A DNA stretch of 64,000 nucleotides from Pomphorhynchus laevis (GCA_012934845.2 WNNJ02001187.1:1-64000), one strand, 5' to 3'. Counted from the first letter of the stretch, positions 10,228-22,080 are shown. Notes: generated by a model not told the origin, from the sequence alone. Program-made: numbers and translations.

Positions 10228-10447
10228 TTCGCTTAAATTGATTTTCGTCCATGTTAGAATTGGGCAATCTATTTGTTATAGGACTATTGCGTATTTGATC
10301 TCTTGGTTGTCTTCTTCGCTCGTCTGATTGGAAGTTTCTCCCTTCACCCGCATTCAGCTTGCGATTAATAATATATTCTGACTCGCTTGATTGACAAATT
10401 GCTGCTGCACCAGTACCAATGTGATAATCAATATCGACAGCATACAA
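10085..10447 (-). CDS. Gag nucleocapsid fragment with CCHC zinc knuckle
   Basis: The motif CWNCKKLGHIQRNC is a single C-x2-C-x4-H-x4-C knuckle, used by Gag to bind element RNA. It is preceded by an Arg/Asn-rich stretch. The frame shifts relative to the protease, whose frame overlaps it, as expected for a gag-pol boundary or a later indel. Confidence 0.8.
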   Translation of the reverse strand: MYAVDIDYHIGTGAAAICQSSESEYIINRKLNAGEGRNFQSDERRRQPRDQIRNSPITNRLPNSNMDENQFKRSVRCWNCKKLGHIQRNCWQSGKRTGWRCIAGANSARHSSYRYSKSEW

Positions 10448-10449
10448 AG

Positions 10450-10925
10450 CTTCTAATACTTACAATACTATCAATAGTTAGATTCTCGAAGTCAGGAAGG
10501 GATCGAATTTCTTTGGCGATGTGAACAGGCAGTAAAGTAACAAATACTCGTTTTATTAATACATCGTTGTCGATATCAGCAGCGCGAGACAATGTCGCAA
10601 TTCAGCAATGTATACGTCAACAGGTTCTCCAAACCATTTTTTTATTCGATAGTATTTCAAATGCACATAACGGATCGAGCTCAGATGCTTTTCTTAAACA
10701 TTGCTTTATTTATTTTGCGCTTTTCTTGGTTTCATCACTCAGTTCGAGATAAAAGGATAGAGCGTCGCCTTCAAGTAGCATCGGCAATAAAACTTCTTGC
10801 TGATCATCAAGATCTTGCAACTTCACTACCAGCTCAAATTTTGAAATCAACGGTTCGATATCACCTTCTCCTTCATAGCGATGTGCAATGTCTGTAAGCT
10901 TCAGCTTGCGCATTGTAAGCGTCAA
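10450..10925 (-). pseudogene. Gag N-terminal and capsid part, frameshifted
   Basis: The ORF at 10925-10710 (MTLTMRKLKLTDIAHRYEGE, with KFELVVKLQDL and LLPMLLEGDALSFYLEL) resembles gypsy-type gag. Downstream to 10450 similar sense is seen only with frame changes (for example INKTSICYFTACSHRQRN near 10550). It starts 24 bases inside the right LTR boundary. Confidence 0.7.
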
Positions 10926-10948
10926 TATATTTCAGCGCCCGGTTAGCT

Positions 10949-11096
10949 TGTAAAGGAAGTTTTAAATTTGACAAAACAAGAATCAAGTAAAGTTTGTTGG
11001 CTATCAAAAAAATCTACGCTTTATATATGTCGCTAAACATAAATTCGCTTACTAGCACGTTAAAATTTGGAAACAACATCAATCGAATCTAATAAC
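10949..11096 (-). repeat. Right (5') LTR, first segment
   Basis: It begins TGTAAAGGAAGTTTTAAATT and matches 8861-9006. It is cut at GAATCTAATAAC (11085-11096) by the first nested non-LTR element. The remainder of the LTR resumes at about 18784. Confidence 0.9.
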
Positions 11097-11109
11097 GAGT
11101 AAATTTAGC

Positions 11110-12300
11110 ATGTCGGAGCGTTCAAAGAACTCAATGAAAACTAATTTTCCTGCCAATGCAATAAACGAGGTAAGTGGAGATTTAGGTTCTCTTGAATATA
11201 TTCCGGAGGGTGAACTTCCCCCGGTACCAAAATTATCCAACCTGGTGATTATCAGACTTTTGGTGCCTCTGGAAAGGCAGAACATGTTCAATGTTTTTAT
11301 AAGAGGCTTTGCTCATCGATTTAAAAAAAGGATATTGTTCAATGCGATTAAATATTATGAATCTGAGATTAAAATCTCATTCTGCACTCCTGATCTCGCA
11401 ATGTCGTACGTAGACTACTTTAAAAAAGAGCATTCGGAACAAGGCATAATTGCTTCCAAACCAATCCTGGCAACAATAAAGATAAATAATATGCCCACAT
11501 ACATTTCAGAAGAAGATATATCAGCCCTAGAAACTGATTACAAAATCTCTAACGTGCGATTTATAAAAGGGATTAAAGGCTTCCCCATTCCCGTGGCGTT
11601 CTGCAATGCCCCGGTTGATGAAGCTCTAAAACTATCGATTTCAACATGCAATCCTTTTATGGGGTATAATTTGAGATTTTCAATAATCGAAACCGACTCA
11701 CTAACGTACCCTCACTGCAACAATTGTCATCAGTGGGGGCATTGGTCCACTGGATGTTCTTTACCACATAAGTGCGGCGTGTGTGGTACAACTGCTATAC
11801 ATCCTGAGAAGTGCGAAAGTAAGCCATTTTGCGCAAACTGCGGTGGTGAGCACCCCGCATGGTCAAAAAAATGTAAAATCTTTAAGGCGTACCAAAAGAG
11901 ACACAGGGGTGTAACAGCAAAACCGACTAGCTTCGTGGAAGCTGTCTCGTCTAACAAGAATGACGACAGGATGCCGGACACAGAAATTCTTAAACTTATT
12001 GAAATGCAGCATCAGGCATCAATGATTCAACTTGAAAAATTGGTCCAAAAATTGGTGGGTCAATTAGCGGAATCCTTCCGTTCTCCTCCTTCTGGGAAGA
12101 CCAACAATATTAAGAAGCCACCAAAATCTAAGAAACGAAACGGGTCAGCGCTAAGCATAGCCGCTCTGAAGCTTGCTCGGAAGGATTCGATTTGGGCTAT
12201 GGCTAACGAGGGAAATGAAGATATCGCCCGTGGGCAAGCGACTCCATTTGTCGTGACGGGAAGCGGTAAAGGCGACTTTTCCGCCTCTAGTTGCGACTAG
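11110..12300 (+). CDS. ORF1 (Gag-like, zinc knuckles) of non-LTR element A
   Basis: 396 residues, intact. The centre has an RRM-like stretch (ILATIKINNMPTYISEEDI, about 125-145). Three Cys/His knuckles follow, starting at CNNCHQWGHWSTGC, then CGVCGTTAIHPEKC, then CANCGGEHPAWSKKC. This array is typical of ORF1 proteins of I- and Jockey-like elements, which bind element RNA. The C-terminus is Lys-rich and low in complexity. The ORF2 start follows about 35 bases after the stop. Confidence 0.9.
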   Translation: MSERSKNSMKTNFPANAINEVSGDLGSLEYIPEGELPPVPKLSNLVIIRLLVPLERQNMFNVFIRGFAHRFKKRILFNAIKYYESEIKISFCTPDLAMSYVDYFKKEHSEQGIIASKPILATIKINNMPTYISEEDISALETDYKISNVRFIKGIKGFPIPVAFCNAPVDEALKLSISTCNPFMGYNLRFSIIETDSLTYPHCNNCHQWGHWSTGCSLPHKCGVCGTTAIHPEKCESKPFCANCGGEHPAWSKKCKIFKAYQKRHRGVTAKPTSFVEAVSSNKNDDRMPDTEILKLIEMQHQASMIQLEKLVQKLVGQLAESFRSPPSGKTNNIKKPPKSKKRNGSALSIAALKLARKDSIWAMANEGNEDIARGQATPFVVTGSGKGDFSASSCD

Positions 12301-12334
12301 GTGGAGGGCGTCCCACTTCGGTAACACTTACGCA

Positions 12335-14796
12335 ATGGGAAGTAATCAAGGACCTTTTTCACTGAATATCCTTCAGTGGAATTCGGAAGGTGCTTCCTCC
12401 CTTAGCCTTCTATCTGGTAGAGATGCAGATGTTATAGTCCTTCAGGAGACGCGGTCTATCCGTCTCCCCCAGGATATTACTCGATTTATCCCTAAGCACA
12501 TATACACCCACTTTACTCCTTACATAACCCCCCCCCTCACTCCTCTTCATCACAAGGTCTTTTAACCCTAGTAAAAAGCTCCTTAAGATCATCCCTCCTA
12601 TTAAACTACTCTTGTCCAGCCCTATCTTGTTTAGCTATATCACTTTGTAAGAACGGTAAGAGTATAAGCATAGCTAATGTCTATATTCGGCCAGGAGAAA
12701 TTCACAAGAACCGTGACCTCCTGGATCAAATATTGGGGAGCGGTTATGACATGTTACTTGGTGACTTTAACGACAGAACTGGTCGTTGGATTAATGCAGC
12801 ACTCCGCAGAGCAAGGATCGACTATCTTATTCATAAACCACCTTACCCAACCTTTCATTGCTCTACAACAAATTCTCTCCTCAACATATTACTGCTACAT
12901 AAGATGTGGTTGTTGAAACCCATTTGCACCGAGCAGTCGCGTCAACAACAGACCACCTCTCATGACCTAATTCGCTGGCGGCTAGAGGACGATACGTTGC
13001 TTAGAAGAAGGTTTCACTTTGATCCTATTAGAGTGGCCTTCTTTCAGGCAGCTATCCAACTCTTCCCCAGAATTGGAATTGAGAGTTTGACCGAATTTAA
13101 TTCCTACCTCTCATCGCAAGCTACCGCGATCCTTTCGACTACCTATAAAGGTCGAATATACAATCCTACTCCAACAAAGCTCAAGGTCCTAGCTAAAATG
13201 TTGCACCTTCCCAATCTCTCTGTTTCCGCCAGACATATCCTCTCGAATGAATATTGGAGCTCTAGATATAGGCTACAGCTGAGCAGGGATAGGGCAAGCA
13301 TTGCTCTCCAAAACCCTTCTCAGGCTTCCTTCTGGAAGATATTCAAGAAGGAGAAATTTGTTTGCTGGAAGGATAGAGCCTTGGTTTGGATTGGTAGCAT
13401 AGGCCTTGACAAAGTTTTAGAGGAGTCACTTTCCTTACATAATTATGGAGCCACTCATTCTCCCCAACCAATCCCGCCTTGGTGTGACTTCAGGAGTAGG
13501 GACTTGTCTGTTACAGATATCCTTAACTCCTGGGGACCACTCCCGGGCACCTCCAAATCCCACGCGCCACTCACCACTCGTGTCTGTCAGCTTTTGACAT
13601 ACAGTCAGAGAAAGGAGGTCGCCATCACAATGCTATTAGCCTCCCCGTCTGACATAGCGGAAATCAACATCAGCCGTCGAGTTTTTTTACCTAAAAAGAG
13701 ATTAATCACTTGTCCTAAAGATCTGCGGCCCATCTCGATTCAAAACGCCCTCATATCCATCTACGAGAAAGCGCTTGCGCGTAGAATCCGCGTTCATTTA
13801 TGTAGGCGTAATTTGATCCCACCGAGTTTTCATGGGTTTGTCAAAGGGCGCTCGGTCCATTCAGCAATTGGTGAAGTGCATCAGTTTTGTCAGGATAATA
13901 GTCATCAGCTTGCTGTGGCTGTTTTTCTTGATTTTTCAGCTGCATTTGACCGGATCTCCATTCCCTTCGTTATCTCCTCTCTCAGGTCCCTCGGGTTGCC
14001 TGCGAGAATTGTTAACAGGGTGGAGATATTGTTGTACACCAAGCGGTTCTACTATGAAGACGACCCTGATGCGCGTCAGTTCTACCCTATTACAGGTGTA
14101 CCTCAAGGATCCCCACTTTCTCCTATCTTATATCTTGCTGCATCCATTGTATTATTCAAGAATTTTAAACGTGATCAACATCTAGTGGTATATGCTGATG
14201 ATACCACAGCCTTGTTCTCTGGACGCAGGTGCAAAGATGTAATCTCTGACATCAGCCGTTTCTTTTTAAGATTAAAAGATCAGTTGCCCCCATCCAATCT
14301 TATTTTAAACTCCTCTAAATCACAGGTGGTTGTCTTTAATGGCGTTCCAGCCACCAAAAATAAACTTAAGAGACTAGCACTCTCTACACTCTCCTCCATT
14401 TTGCAGCATCAACCACTCCCCATCTTCACGAGTCGAGTAAAATATCTGGGGTTCACCGTTACGGTGAATTGGTCGGCGAAAGCTGACCTGGATAGACTTA
14501 AACGTATCCTAAAGAAAGCTAGGTGGGCTCTGAAACGGGCCCAGCATCTGTCATTGAATGGGATAACCCAAGTGCGCCTCTGGGGTATTTGGGCTATCTC
14601 GGGATTAGTCTTCTTCTCACGAGGACGTCCCCCAGAACAAAGACTAAGGTTTCTCAAGCTCCTCATCTCGAGATTACCAACCATAGTCCGCCTTGACTGG
14701 ACTCTTAGGTGTGTGAGAGACCCCGAATGGTTCAGTCAGAGGGCGGCGCGCTGGTGTGGCCGAGGGGCTCAGATCCCTCTGGACCTGAGGCCGTGA
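12335..14796 (+). pseudogene. ORF2 (endonuclease and reverse transcriptase) of element A
   Basis: It starts with an apurinic-type endonuclease (LNILQWNSEG, then VIVLQETRSI). The frame is lost around 12540-12730, by a C-run, and is regained at 12733 (LLGDFNDRTGRW). The RT is then open to 14796: LDFSAAFDRI (motif A), GVPQGSPLSPIL (motif B), VVYADDTTALF (catalytic YADD), and VKYLGF (motif D/E). An intact RT behind a broken endonuclease suggests a fairly young copy. Confidence 0.9.
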
Positions 14797-14950
14797 ATAT
14801 AAGTTGAAGATTTCAAAATACACGTCGTGAACAGTTTCTATTTTAAGTTGTCTTTTGCATGTTTTTGTTTCTTAAGTTTTTATCAGTTATATAGTTATTA
14901 ATAAAACCCTTACTTACTTACTGAATCTAATAACAGATTTTTACTCAAAA

Positions 14951-16141
14951 ATGAACAACGCGTTCGGAGCATCAAACGATTCAGAAAATACAGCTATTTC
15001 CAGTAAGAAAAAAGAAGAATTTGGAACAAAAAAGGTAAACAAAGACTCAATGAACGTTCTACAGGTTAGTGATTTTGTTTCAGGTACCGGCGAGGGGGAA
15101 TTACTTACCCCAATCCCTAAAACAAGAAATTTAGGGATAGTTACTTTGTTAAAACCTATCGAAAGACATGCATTGTATAATTGTTTTCTTCGAACATTCG
15201 CACTTAAATTTAAGAACAGAGTCGTGTATAACTCTGTCAGATACACGGAGACGACTATTAAGATATCGTTTGCTTCAGAAGAAGCTATGAATGAATACAA
15301 TACTTTTTTTCAAGTCAATTTAAAAGATATTGGCAAGTTCGAATCAAAGCCTATAATGGCCAGTCTAAAAATCAACAATCTTCCAGTTCCACTTGAACAT
15401 GAAGATTTAGTCAATCTTACCGAGCTTTTTAAAATACATAACGTTAGACCGCTGACAGGTCGAGATGGTAACCAGATAAACGTAGGTTTTTGTTCGGCCT
15501 CGGTTGGTTAGGCCGAACTGCTTTTCAGAAATCACTGCAACCCCTTTCTGGGTTTCAATCTTAAGTTTACCACTGTGTCTACCGAAGAGTATACATACCC
15601 GCACTGCAGCCGGTGCCATAAATGGGGGCACTGAGCCTCCAGCTGCAGTAAGGCGGCTTGTTGCGGCCGGTGTGGACAAATGGAATGCCCCACAGACGCT
15701 TCTTGTATTAACCCCGTCAAATGCCTCAATTGCGGGGAAGCTCACCCGGCGTGGGCAAGAAAATGCCCTTATTTCAAGGCCTACTTATGCAAATTTCAAG
15801 CCCCGCGGCCACACAAAGAGACCTTTTCCAAGGTGGCAGTCAGTCCTGTTGCTTCAGATCTTTTTTCTGACCTCAAATCCGAAATATTTATGAAGAATCT
15901 CGAGCAAATGGTTATGAGGATGGTCGCCAATTTGTTTATGAGTCCGCCGTCAGTGGTCGTTCCTGCTGAAAAATCAAACAAGAGGGGTGCTTCGGCTCAC
16001 GCCGTTCCCCCGTTAAAAATCGGGAAACTCATTAAACAAAAACAGAGAAGGGGAAATGAAGACGCTGCCCAGGGGCAAGTGCCTTCACTGGACGGGGCTG
16101 GTGGTGGGAAGGGGAACCTTCCTGCTCCTAGTTCGGTCTAG
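14951..16141 (+). pseudogene. ORF1 of element B, frameshifted
   Basis: The first frame (14951-15511) aligns by eye with the ORF1 of A (MASLKINNLPVPLEHEDLVN). A frameshift near 15500 follows. A TGA then falls in the first zinc knuckle, in the sequence reading HCSRCHKWGH-stop. The third frame (15680-16141) holds CLNCGEAHPAWARKC and a Lys-rich tail. All three knuckles remain recognisable. Confidence 0.85.
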
Positions 16142-16173
16142 GATGGCAATCCCCATTCCAACTAGTCCATCAC

Positions 16174-18610
16174 AATGCAGAGTACTCGTGAGCCTTTTTC
16201 ACTGAATATCCTTCAGTGGAATTCGGGAGGTGCTTCCGCCCTTAGACTTCTATCCGGTAGAGACGCAGATGTTATAGTCCTTCAGGAGACGCGGTCTATC
16301 CGTCTCCCCTGGACATTACTCGATTTATCTTAAAGCATATCTGTTCCCATTATACTCCGTACATAACCCCGCCTCACTCTTCTTCCTCTCAAGGACTCTT
16401 AACCTTAGTTAAGTGCTCTTTAAGGTCCACCCTCTTGCTAAACTACTCATGTCCAGCACTGTCTTGTCTGGTAGTTTCACTCAGTAAGAACGGTAAACGC
16501 TTCAGTCTAGCCAATGTTTACATTCGTCCAGGGGAGATCCACAAGAATCGTGACCTCCTGGATGGTATTATCGACAGCGGCTATGACATGATACTAGGGG
16601 ACTTCAACGACAGAACTGGTCGTTGGATCAACGCATCACTTCGCAGAGCCAGGAACGATTACTTTATTCACAAACCACCGTCCTCCACTTTTCATTGCAC
16701 ATCAACAAATTCAATCCTCGACATTTTACTGCTTCACTCGAGGTGGTTACTTAAACCCCTCTGCACGGAGCAGTCGCGTCAACAGTTGACCACCTCTCAT
16801 GACCTCATTCGTTGGAGGATAGAGGAGGATACGTTGCTGAGAAGGAGGTTTCACTTTGATCCGATCAGAGTGGCCTTCTTTCAGGCGGCAATCTGACTCT
16901 TCCACATAATAGGACATGAGAGTTTAACCGAATTCAATACCTACCTCTCTTCGCAAGCTACCGCGATTTTATCGACTACCTACAAAGGTCGCTTATACAA
17001 TCCCACTCCGACAAAACTCAAGGTCCTAGCTAAATTGCTGAACCTTCATAATCTCTCTGTTTCCGAAAGACAAACCCTCTCGAATGAATACTGGAGCACT
17101 AGATATAGGTTCCAGCTGAGTAGGGATAAGACGAATATTGCTCGTTTTAACCCGTCTCAGTCTTCCTTCTGGAAGATATTCAGGAAGGAGAAGTTTGTGT
17201 GCTGGAAGGATAGGGCATTTGGTTGGATAGGTAAGATAGGCCTTGAAAAAGTTTTGGAAGAGTCACTAGCCCTTCATAACTATGGAGCCACTCAATCACC
17301 TCAACCAATCCCGCCTTGGGGTGACTTCAGGAGTAGGGACTTATCTGTAACAGATATCCTTAACTCCTGGGGTCCACTTCCGGGCACCTCTAAATCCCAC
17401 GCTCCACTTTCCTCTCGAGTCTGTCAGCTTTTGACAGCCGATCAGAGAAGAGAGGTGGCCGTCACAATGCTTCTAGCCCCCCATCCGATGTAGCAGGCAT
17501 CAATATTAGTAAGAGAGTGTTTATTCCTAAGAAAAAATCCTGCTCATGCCCTAAAGATCTGCGACCCATTTCGATTCAAAATGCCCTCGTGTCGATTTAC
17601 GAAAAAGCGCTTGCGCGTAAAATCCGCGACCATTTGATTAGGCGTAATTTGATCCCTCCTGGTTTTCAAGGGTTCGTCAAAGGTCGCTTGGTCCATTCAG
17701 CAGTAGATGAGGTGGAGCAGTTTTGTCGGGAAAATAGCCATCGTCTTGTAGTGGCTGTTTTCCTTGACTTTTTTGCTGCATTTGACCGCATCTCCATTCC
17801 ATTTGTGATCTCTTCACTCAGGTCACTCGGGTTGCCTGCGAGAATAGTGAACAGGATGGATATACTGCTGTACACCAAGCGATTTTATTATGAAGACAAC
17901 CCTGATGCGCGTCAGTTCTACCCTATTACGGGTGTGCCTCAAGGTTCCCCACTTTCTCCTATCTTATATCTTGCTGCTTCCATTAATCTATTCAAAATAT
18001 TTAAACGCGAACAACGTCTTGTGGTGTATGCTGATGACACCACAGCCCTGTTCTCTGGACACAGGTGCAAAGACGTAGTTTCTGACATCAGCCGCTTCTT
18101 TTTAAGATTAAAAGACCAGTTACCCGTATCCAATCTTATTTTAAACTCTGCCAAATCGCAGGCGGTTGTCTTTCATGGCACCACTGCAACAAAGAAAAAA
18201 CTTAAGAGATTAGCATTCTCTGCCCTCTCCTCCATATTTGCCTCAGAACCACTCCCCACCTTCACAAGTCGAGTAAAATACCTGGGGTTCACCATTACGG
18301 TGAACTGGTCGGCAAAAGCTGACCTGGATATACTCAAACGTATCCTGAAGAAAGCTAGGTGGGCTCTGAAACGGGCCCAACATCTGTCGTTGATAGGGAA
18401 AACCCAGGTGCGCCTCTGGGGTACCTGGGCTATCTCGGGATTAGTCTTCTTCTCTAGATAACGTCCCCCAGAGCAAAGGCTGAGGTTTCTTAAGCTCCTC
18501 GTCTCTCGTTTACCCAGCATAGTCCGCGCCGATTGGATTATTCGGGGTGTGAAAGACCCCGGGTGGTTCAGTCGGAAAGCGGCGTGTTGGATCGGTTGGG
18601 GGGCTCAGAT
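16174..18610 (+). pseudogene. ORF2 of element B, several breaks
   Basis: The endonuclease start (about 16200) is frameshifted relative to ILGDFNDRTGRW (about 16590). A TGA replaces a Gln codon at about 16895. There is a frameshift near 17480 in a C-run. The RT then stays open to 18461 with LDFFAAFDRI, GVPQGSPLSPIL and VVYADDTTALF. A stop at 18459-18461 precedes the last part. Catalytic residues are all present in the RT. Confidence 0.9.
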
Positions 18611-18783
18611 CCCCATGGATTTGAGGCCTTGAAGCAGGAAGAAGAGCTGGAATGCCGATAGATATCGGTCGATTTACATTGACACTAGTCGTTAACGTTT
18701 TTTCTTCATTTATTTATGTTTTCTTTTTTGTTTCTGTTTTTTCGTGCACATAAGAAAATCATTTATTTATTTGTTTATTTATT

Positions 18784-18858
18784 GAATCTAATAACAAAAA
18801 GAAAACAAAGCAAATCATAGCACCATTATAAAAGGATCACCAATTGACAATAGTAACA
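18784..18858 (-). repeat. Right (5') LTR, second segment
   Basis: It matches 8995-9071 (AAACAAAGCAAATCATAGCA, then AAAAGGATCACCAATTGA), ends TAACA and abuts the target duplicate GCTAC at 18859. Confidence 0.9.
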
Positions 18859-18863
18859 GCTAC

Positions 18864-19084
18864 ATAATCCAATGGGATATAAAATGGACGAAGCCGAAGT
18901 GACAAGCGATCATGTCAATTGACACCCGACCTACCAGTACCTATTGACAATTAATTTTTACAATGTTGCCCGTTATGGAATATTTTGATACTAGAATTAA
19001 GTTGATTAATTTCTGATTATTAGTTTCATTTTGATAGTAAAGTAACGACTGATGAAATTACGTCCAATAATATACTCTTCAGAG
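18864..19084. other. Pre-insertion flanking DNA
   Basis: This continues the sequence left of 8856. It contains the possible continuation (to 18922) of the split ORF, then AT-rich DNA with nothing else seen up to the CR1-like element. Confidence 0.5.
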
Positions 19085-19175
19085 CCTGGAAGTTATTATT
19101 ATTTATTATTATTGTTTCAACGGCTTACAAGCAGTGGCTTAAATAGCCGGTTCACAAGAAATAAAAATCACAAAA

Positions 19176-20953
19176 TCATAAAAACTGTTCACATCTATAG
19201 CGGAACACTTCCTTGCGCATAGCAGGATCCATCCGTAATCCGGACTCGAATGCGGAGGCACCACTGCTGCAAACAGTCCCTCCATTCAGTTTGTTCCAAA
19301 GTCCAACTACTCTTCGTTGAAATTGTATACACCGGGACTTTTTCACTAAATTCCGGCTCAAAGTCAAACTGTGTCCTCGAAGGAATGCTGACTGTCGCAG
19401 TTGTAAACACATCCGAAGAGGATGATTTGAAGAATGAAGAACTCGCCGCGCCACATTCATATCGATATACTGACGGGTCCAAGAAACGGTCTCAATCCGA
19501 AGACATTGCAAACGACACTCATAGGTATTTGCGCCAAGATCGGCGCCAACTTTGTTGCACGACGAAGCACTCTCTCAGAGATCAAGTGTTCCCTAACTGT
19601 GCATGGGTAAACATAAGGGGCCGCATACAACAACCGGCTCAGAACGTGAGCCAAAATTAGAGGCCGAAGAGCAACCGGATCAAGAGCTAAGAATGTGCGC
19701 CTAATGACCCCTACCATTTTATTAGCGTTGGCACATGCAAGAGCAGTATGTGGGGCAGTTCTCAGGTTGTGGTCAATCAACACTCCCAAATCCTTATGGC
19801 TTACAACACTATCTATTTCATGACCACAATAAGTGTATTGAACTGCTGACGGGGACTTTACAACTCTACCCAGAACATGCATGTGTTTGCATTTGGTGAC
19901 ATTCATCACAAGCTTGTTGCTCGGCGCCCATAACTCGATCCTATCAATATCTCTCTGTAAAATGCTAATATCATTACTCGAGTAAACACCCCTCCAAATC
20001 TTTAAGTCATCAGCATACAAGCACTGACGAACAAATGGTTGCGGGTAAATCATTTACATATATACTGAATAACAGTGGACCTAAAACGGATCCCTGAGGA
20101 ACACTAATGTGACAAGACCTAACCGACGATAGTGTATTATCAACACGCACTCTGAAGCTTCGTTGATGCAGAAAGGCCCTGATCCAATTGACAAGAGCAA
20201 TATGAAGTCCTGTGTTTGTCAGTTTCATAAGAAGCAGGTCATGATCAACTCGATCAAACGCTTTTATTATTATTTTGAAAAATCGAAAAATATGATGTCG
20301 GTATCTACAGAATTCGCTTTGTTTTCTGACCAGGAACAGTGAGCAAAGAGCAAATTGGAGACAGTAGAGTGACCCTTTCTGAACCCGTGCTGCTCAGGAG
20401 CTAATACATTATTCCTACTGAAGAAATCTACCATAAAAACATGCACAAGCCTTTCCAAACTTCGACAGCATACACAAGTTATACTGATTGGCCTATAATT
20501 ATCAACCGATGAGCGAGCACCTCCTTTGAAAATCGAATGGATTACAGACTGCTTCCAGACATTCGGAAGATCACCATCAAGAATAGACTGTCTAAATAAG
20601 TCACACAACGGACTAAATATCGAGCTTGCCAATCCACGTAGAGAAACAGAAGGAAGCAAGTCGAGACCCTTGGAGTTGGATGATTTTAGGCGACATAATT
20701 CTTTATAAACGTCCCCAGGCAAGATCATTTTGGAAATGCCAAAATAAAAACAGGTGACAGGTGAAGCAAATGACACAAGGGTGTGTTGCTGTTCTACTTG
20801 GGGAATATTCTCATGCTCTACCACGGCCACATAGTGCGCAGAAAAACGCTCCGAGAGTACATCAACATGAACGTCGTCGAAATTCTGAACAATCGAAGAT
20901 TTAGGTGTTCTAAGACCGGGCACATACCTAAAAAGTGATCTCACATCATACAA
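19176..20953 (-). pseudogene. Reverse transcriptase of the CR1-like element
   Basis: In minus-strand order: NYRPISITCVCCRSLERLV, EQHGFRKGHSTVSNLL and IFFDFSK (motif A); a short TTATTA-type insertion breaks the frame near 20265; then FDRVDHDLLLMKL, VPQGSVLGPLLFSIYVNDL (motif B), LYADDLKIW (YADD), KDLGVLIDHNL, and the thumb with LDPVALRPLILAHVLSRLLY. Separate frames at 20270-20953, 20010-20228, 19457-20053 and 19176-19511 show at least three frame changes. Confidence 0.9.
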
Positions 20954-20999
20954 GCATCGCTTTGCTAGAGATTTCTCAAACGCAAATCATTTTTGCTTT

Positions 21000-22080
21000 T
21001 TCAAAGTATTAAACAAATTTCTTAAGTGCTTGTAATCGTCATATGCACATTGACCATTCTTAAAATCTTTAAACACTGAGTTACGATTTTTCCAAGCAGA
21101 TCGCAATTCATAATCAAACCAAGACGCCTGCTTACGGCAACCCACATGCCTAAGAGGAGAAAATTTCACTATTAAGGAGTACAGAGTCTCTCGAAATTGT
21201 TGCCATGCTGCATGTACACCTACGAGATTAGGGTTTAGCCACTGTACTTTCGATAACAGTAAGGAGACTGCAGCGATATCAGTCTTAAAAACATTAACCT
21301 TTTGTTTATCACTAATATCTCCACTTACCCTCGAAGAGAATCTTAACTTAACAACTACCAGGCAATGATCCGATAGTCCAATCGGTGTTTCAAGCTGAAC
21401 GCTGCTAACAATCTGACTATTAGAGCATAAGCAAAGATCCTAAAGAGAACTATTGTCCTTTGCGAAACGAGTGTTACTGCAAACATGTTGACTAAGACCA
21501 CAGTAAGTGATGCTCTCTAAAAGAACACTAGACTCACCATCACAACTAGAGAGCGCTGTATATGTATTCCAATCAACACTAGGCATATTGAAGTCACCAA
21601 TCACTAACATACTAGTATTGTTTAGAGTATAATATTCTAACTCGTCAATAAGCCTACTCGTGGCAGCCAAAGGTGTACAATACACTACCTCAATTGCAAC
21701 TGGCGCTGCATTAGGAAATCTAACCAGACCCCACAAAGTATCTACTTTACCAGAGGAAGAAGAATGAGAAAATGTGATATTGACATCATTACGTACATAA
21801 AGTACCACTCCTCCACCTCTACCACCTTCCCGGTCCCTTCGAAAGAGCGTATAACCATGTATGGAAATCTCGCCATCAACTACATCATCGTGCAGCCAAG
21901 ATTCGCTAATTCAGACTATACTAGGCTTGTTTTGGTCAACACGAAATCTCAGTTCATCTATTTTACACTTTATACTACGGATATTGCAATATAGTATATT
22001 ACAGCTCTATTTTTTTATCACTCCAAATAGTATTTCCACGCAGTATCCTGAAAAGATCAGATTCCAAATCATATAGGCAG
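21000..22080 (-). pseudogene. Endonuclease domain of the CR1-like element
   Basis: Minus-strand reading gives a start near 22000 with a DELRFRVDQNKPSIV-type opening and ISESWLHDD. This is followed by LFRRDREGGRGGGVVLYVRN, VVYCTPLA, LVIGDFNMPSVDW (the GDFN catalytic stretch), and then GLSDHCLVVVKL (the SDH motif) in a continuing frame that contains a stop at about 21440. The linker to RT runs to 20987. Confidence 0.85.

Larger units (their letters stand above)
11097..14922 (+). mobile_element. Nested non-LTR retrotransposon A (I/Jockey-like group)
   Basis: A 3.8 kb two-ORF element is flanked by the direct repeat GAATCTAATAAC (11085-11096 and 14923-14934). It ends with a short simple repeat (TTACTTACTTACT) in place of a long poly(A). 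ORF1 is intact and ORF2 is frameshifted in its endonuclease. It inserted in the right LTR of the gypsy-like element. Confidence 0.9.
14935..18783 (+). mobile_element. Nested non-LTR retrotransposon B, head-to-tail with A
   Basis: It has the same organisation as A but clearly diverged ORF1 sequence. It is flanked by the same GAATCTAATAAC repeat (14923-14934 and 18784-18795) and ends in an ATTT-type simple repeat (ATTTATTTATTTGTTTATTT). Both ORFs carry stops or frameshifts. Confidence 0.9.
8856..18863 (-). mobile_element. Ty3/gypsy-like LTR retrotransposon carrying two nested insertions
   Basis: The element reads on the minus strand. Five-base target duplications GCTAC lie at 8856-8860 and 18859-18863. 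The LTRs start TGTAAAG and end TAACA/CAACA (the usual TG...CA). Between them, in minus-strand order, are gag, a zinc knuckle, an aspartic protease, an integrase core and an integrase C-terminus. The RT and RNase H region is missing between protease and integrase. The right-hand LTR is split by 7.7 kb of non-LTR elements. The element is defective. Confidence 0.9.

Noticed and set aside
11110-12300. Intact zinc-knuckle ORF as a host RNA-binding gene
   Set aside because: The ORF lies within a flanked non-LTR insertion, directly before a matching endonuclease/RT frame.
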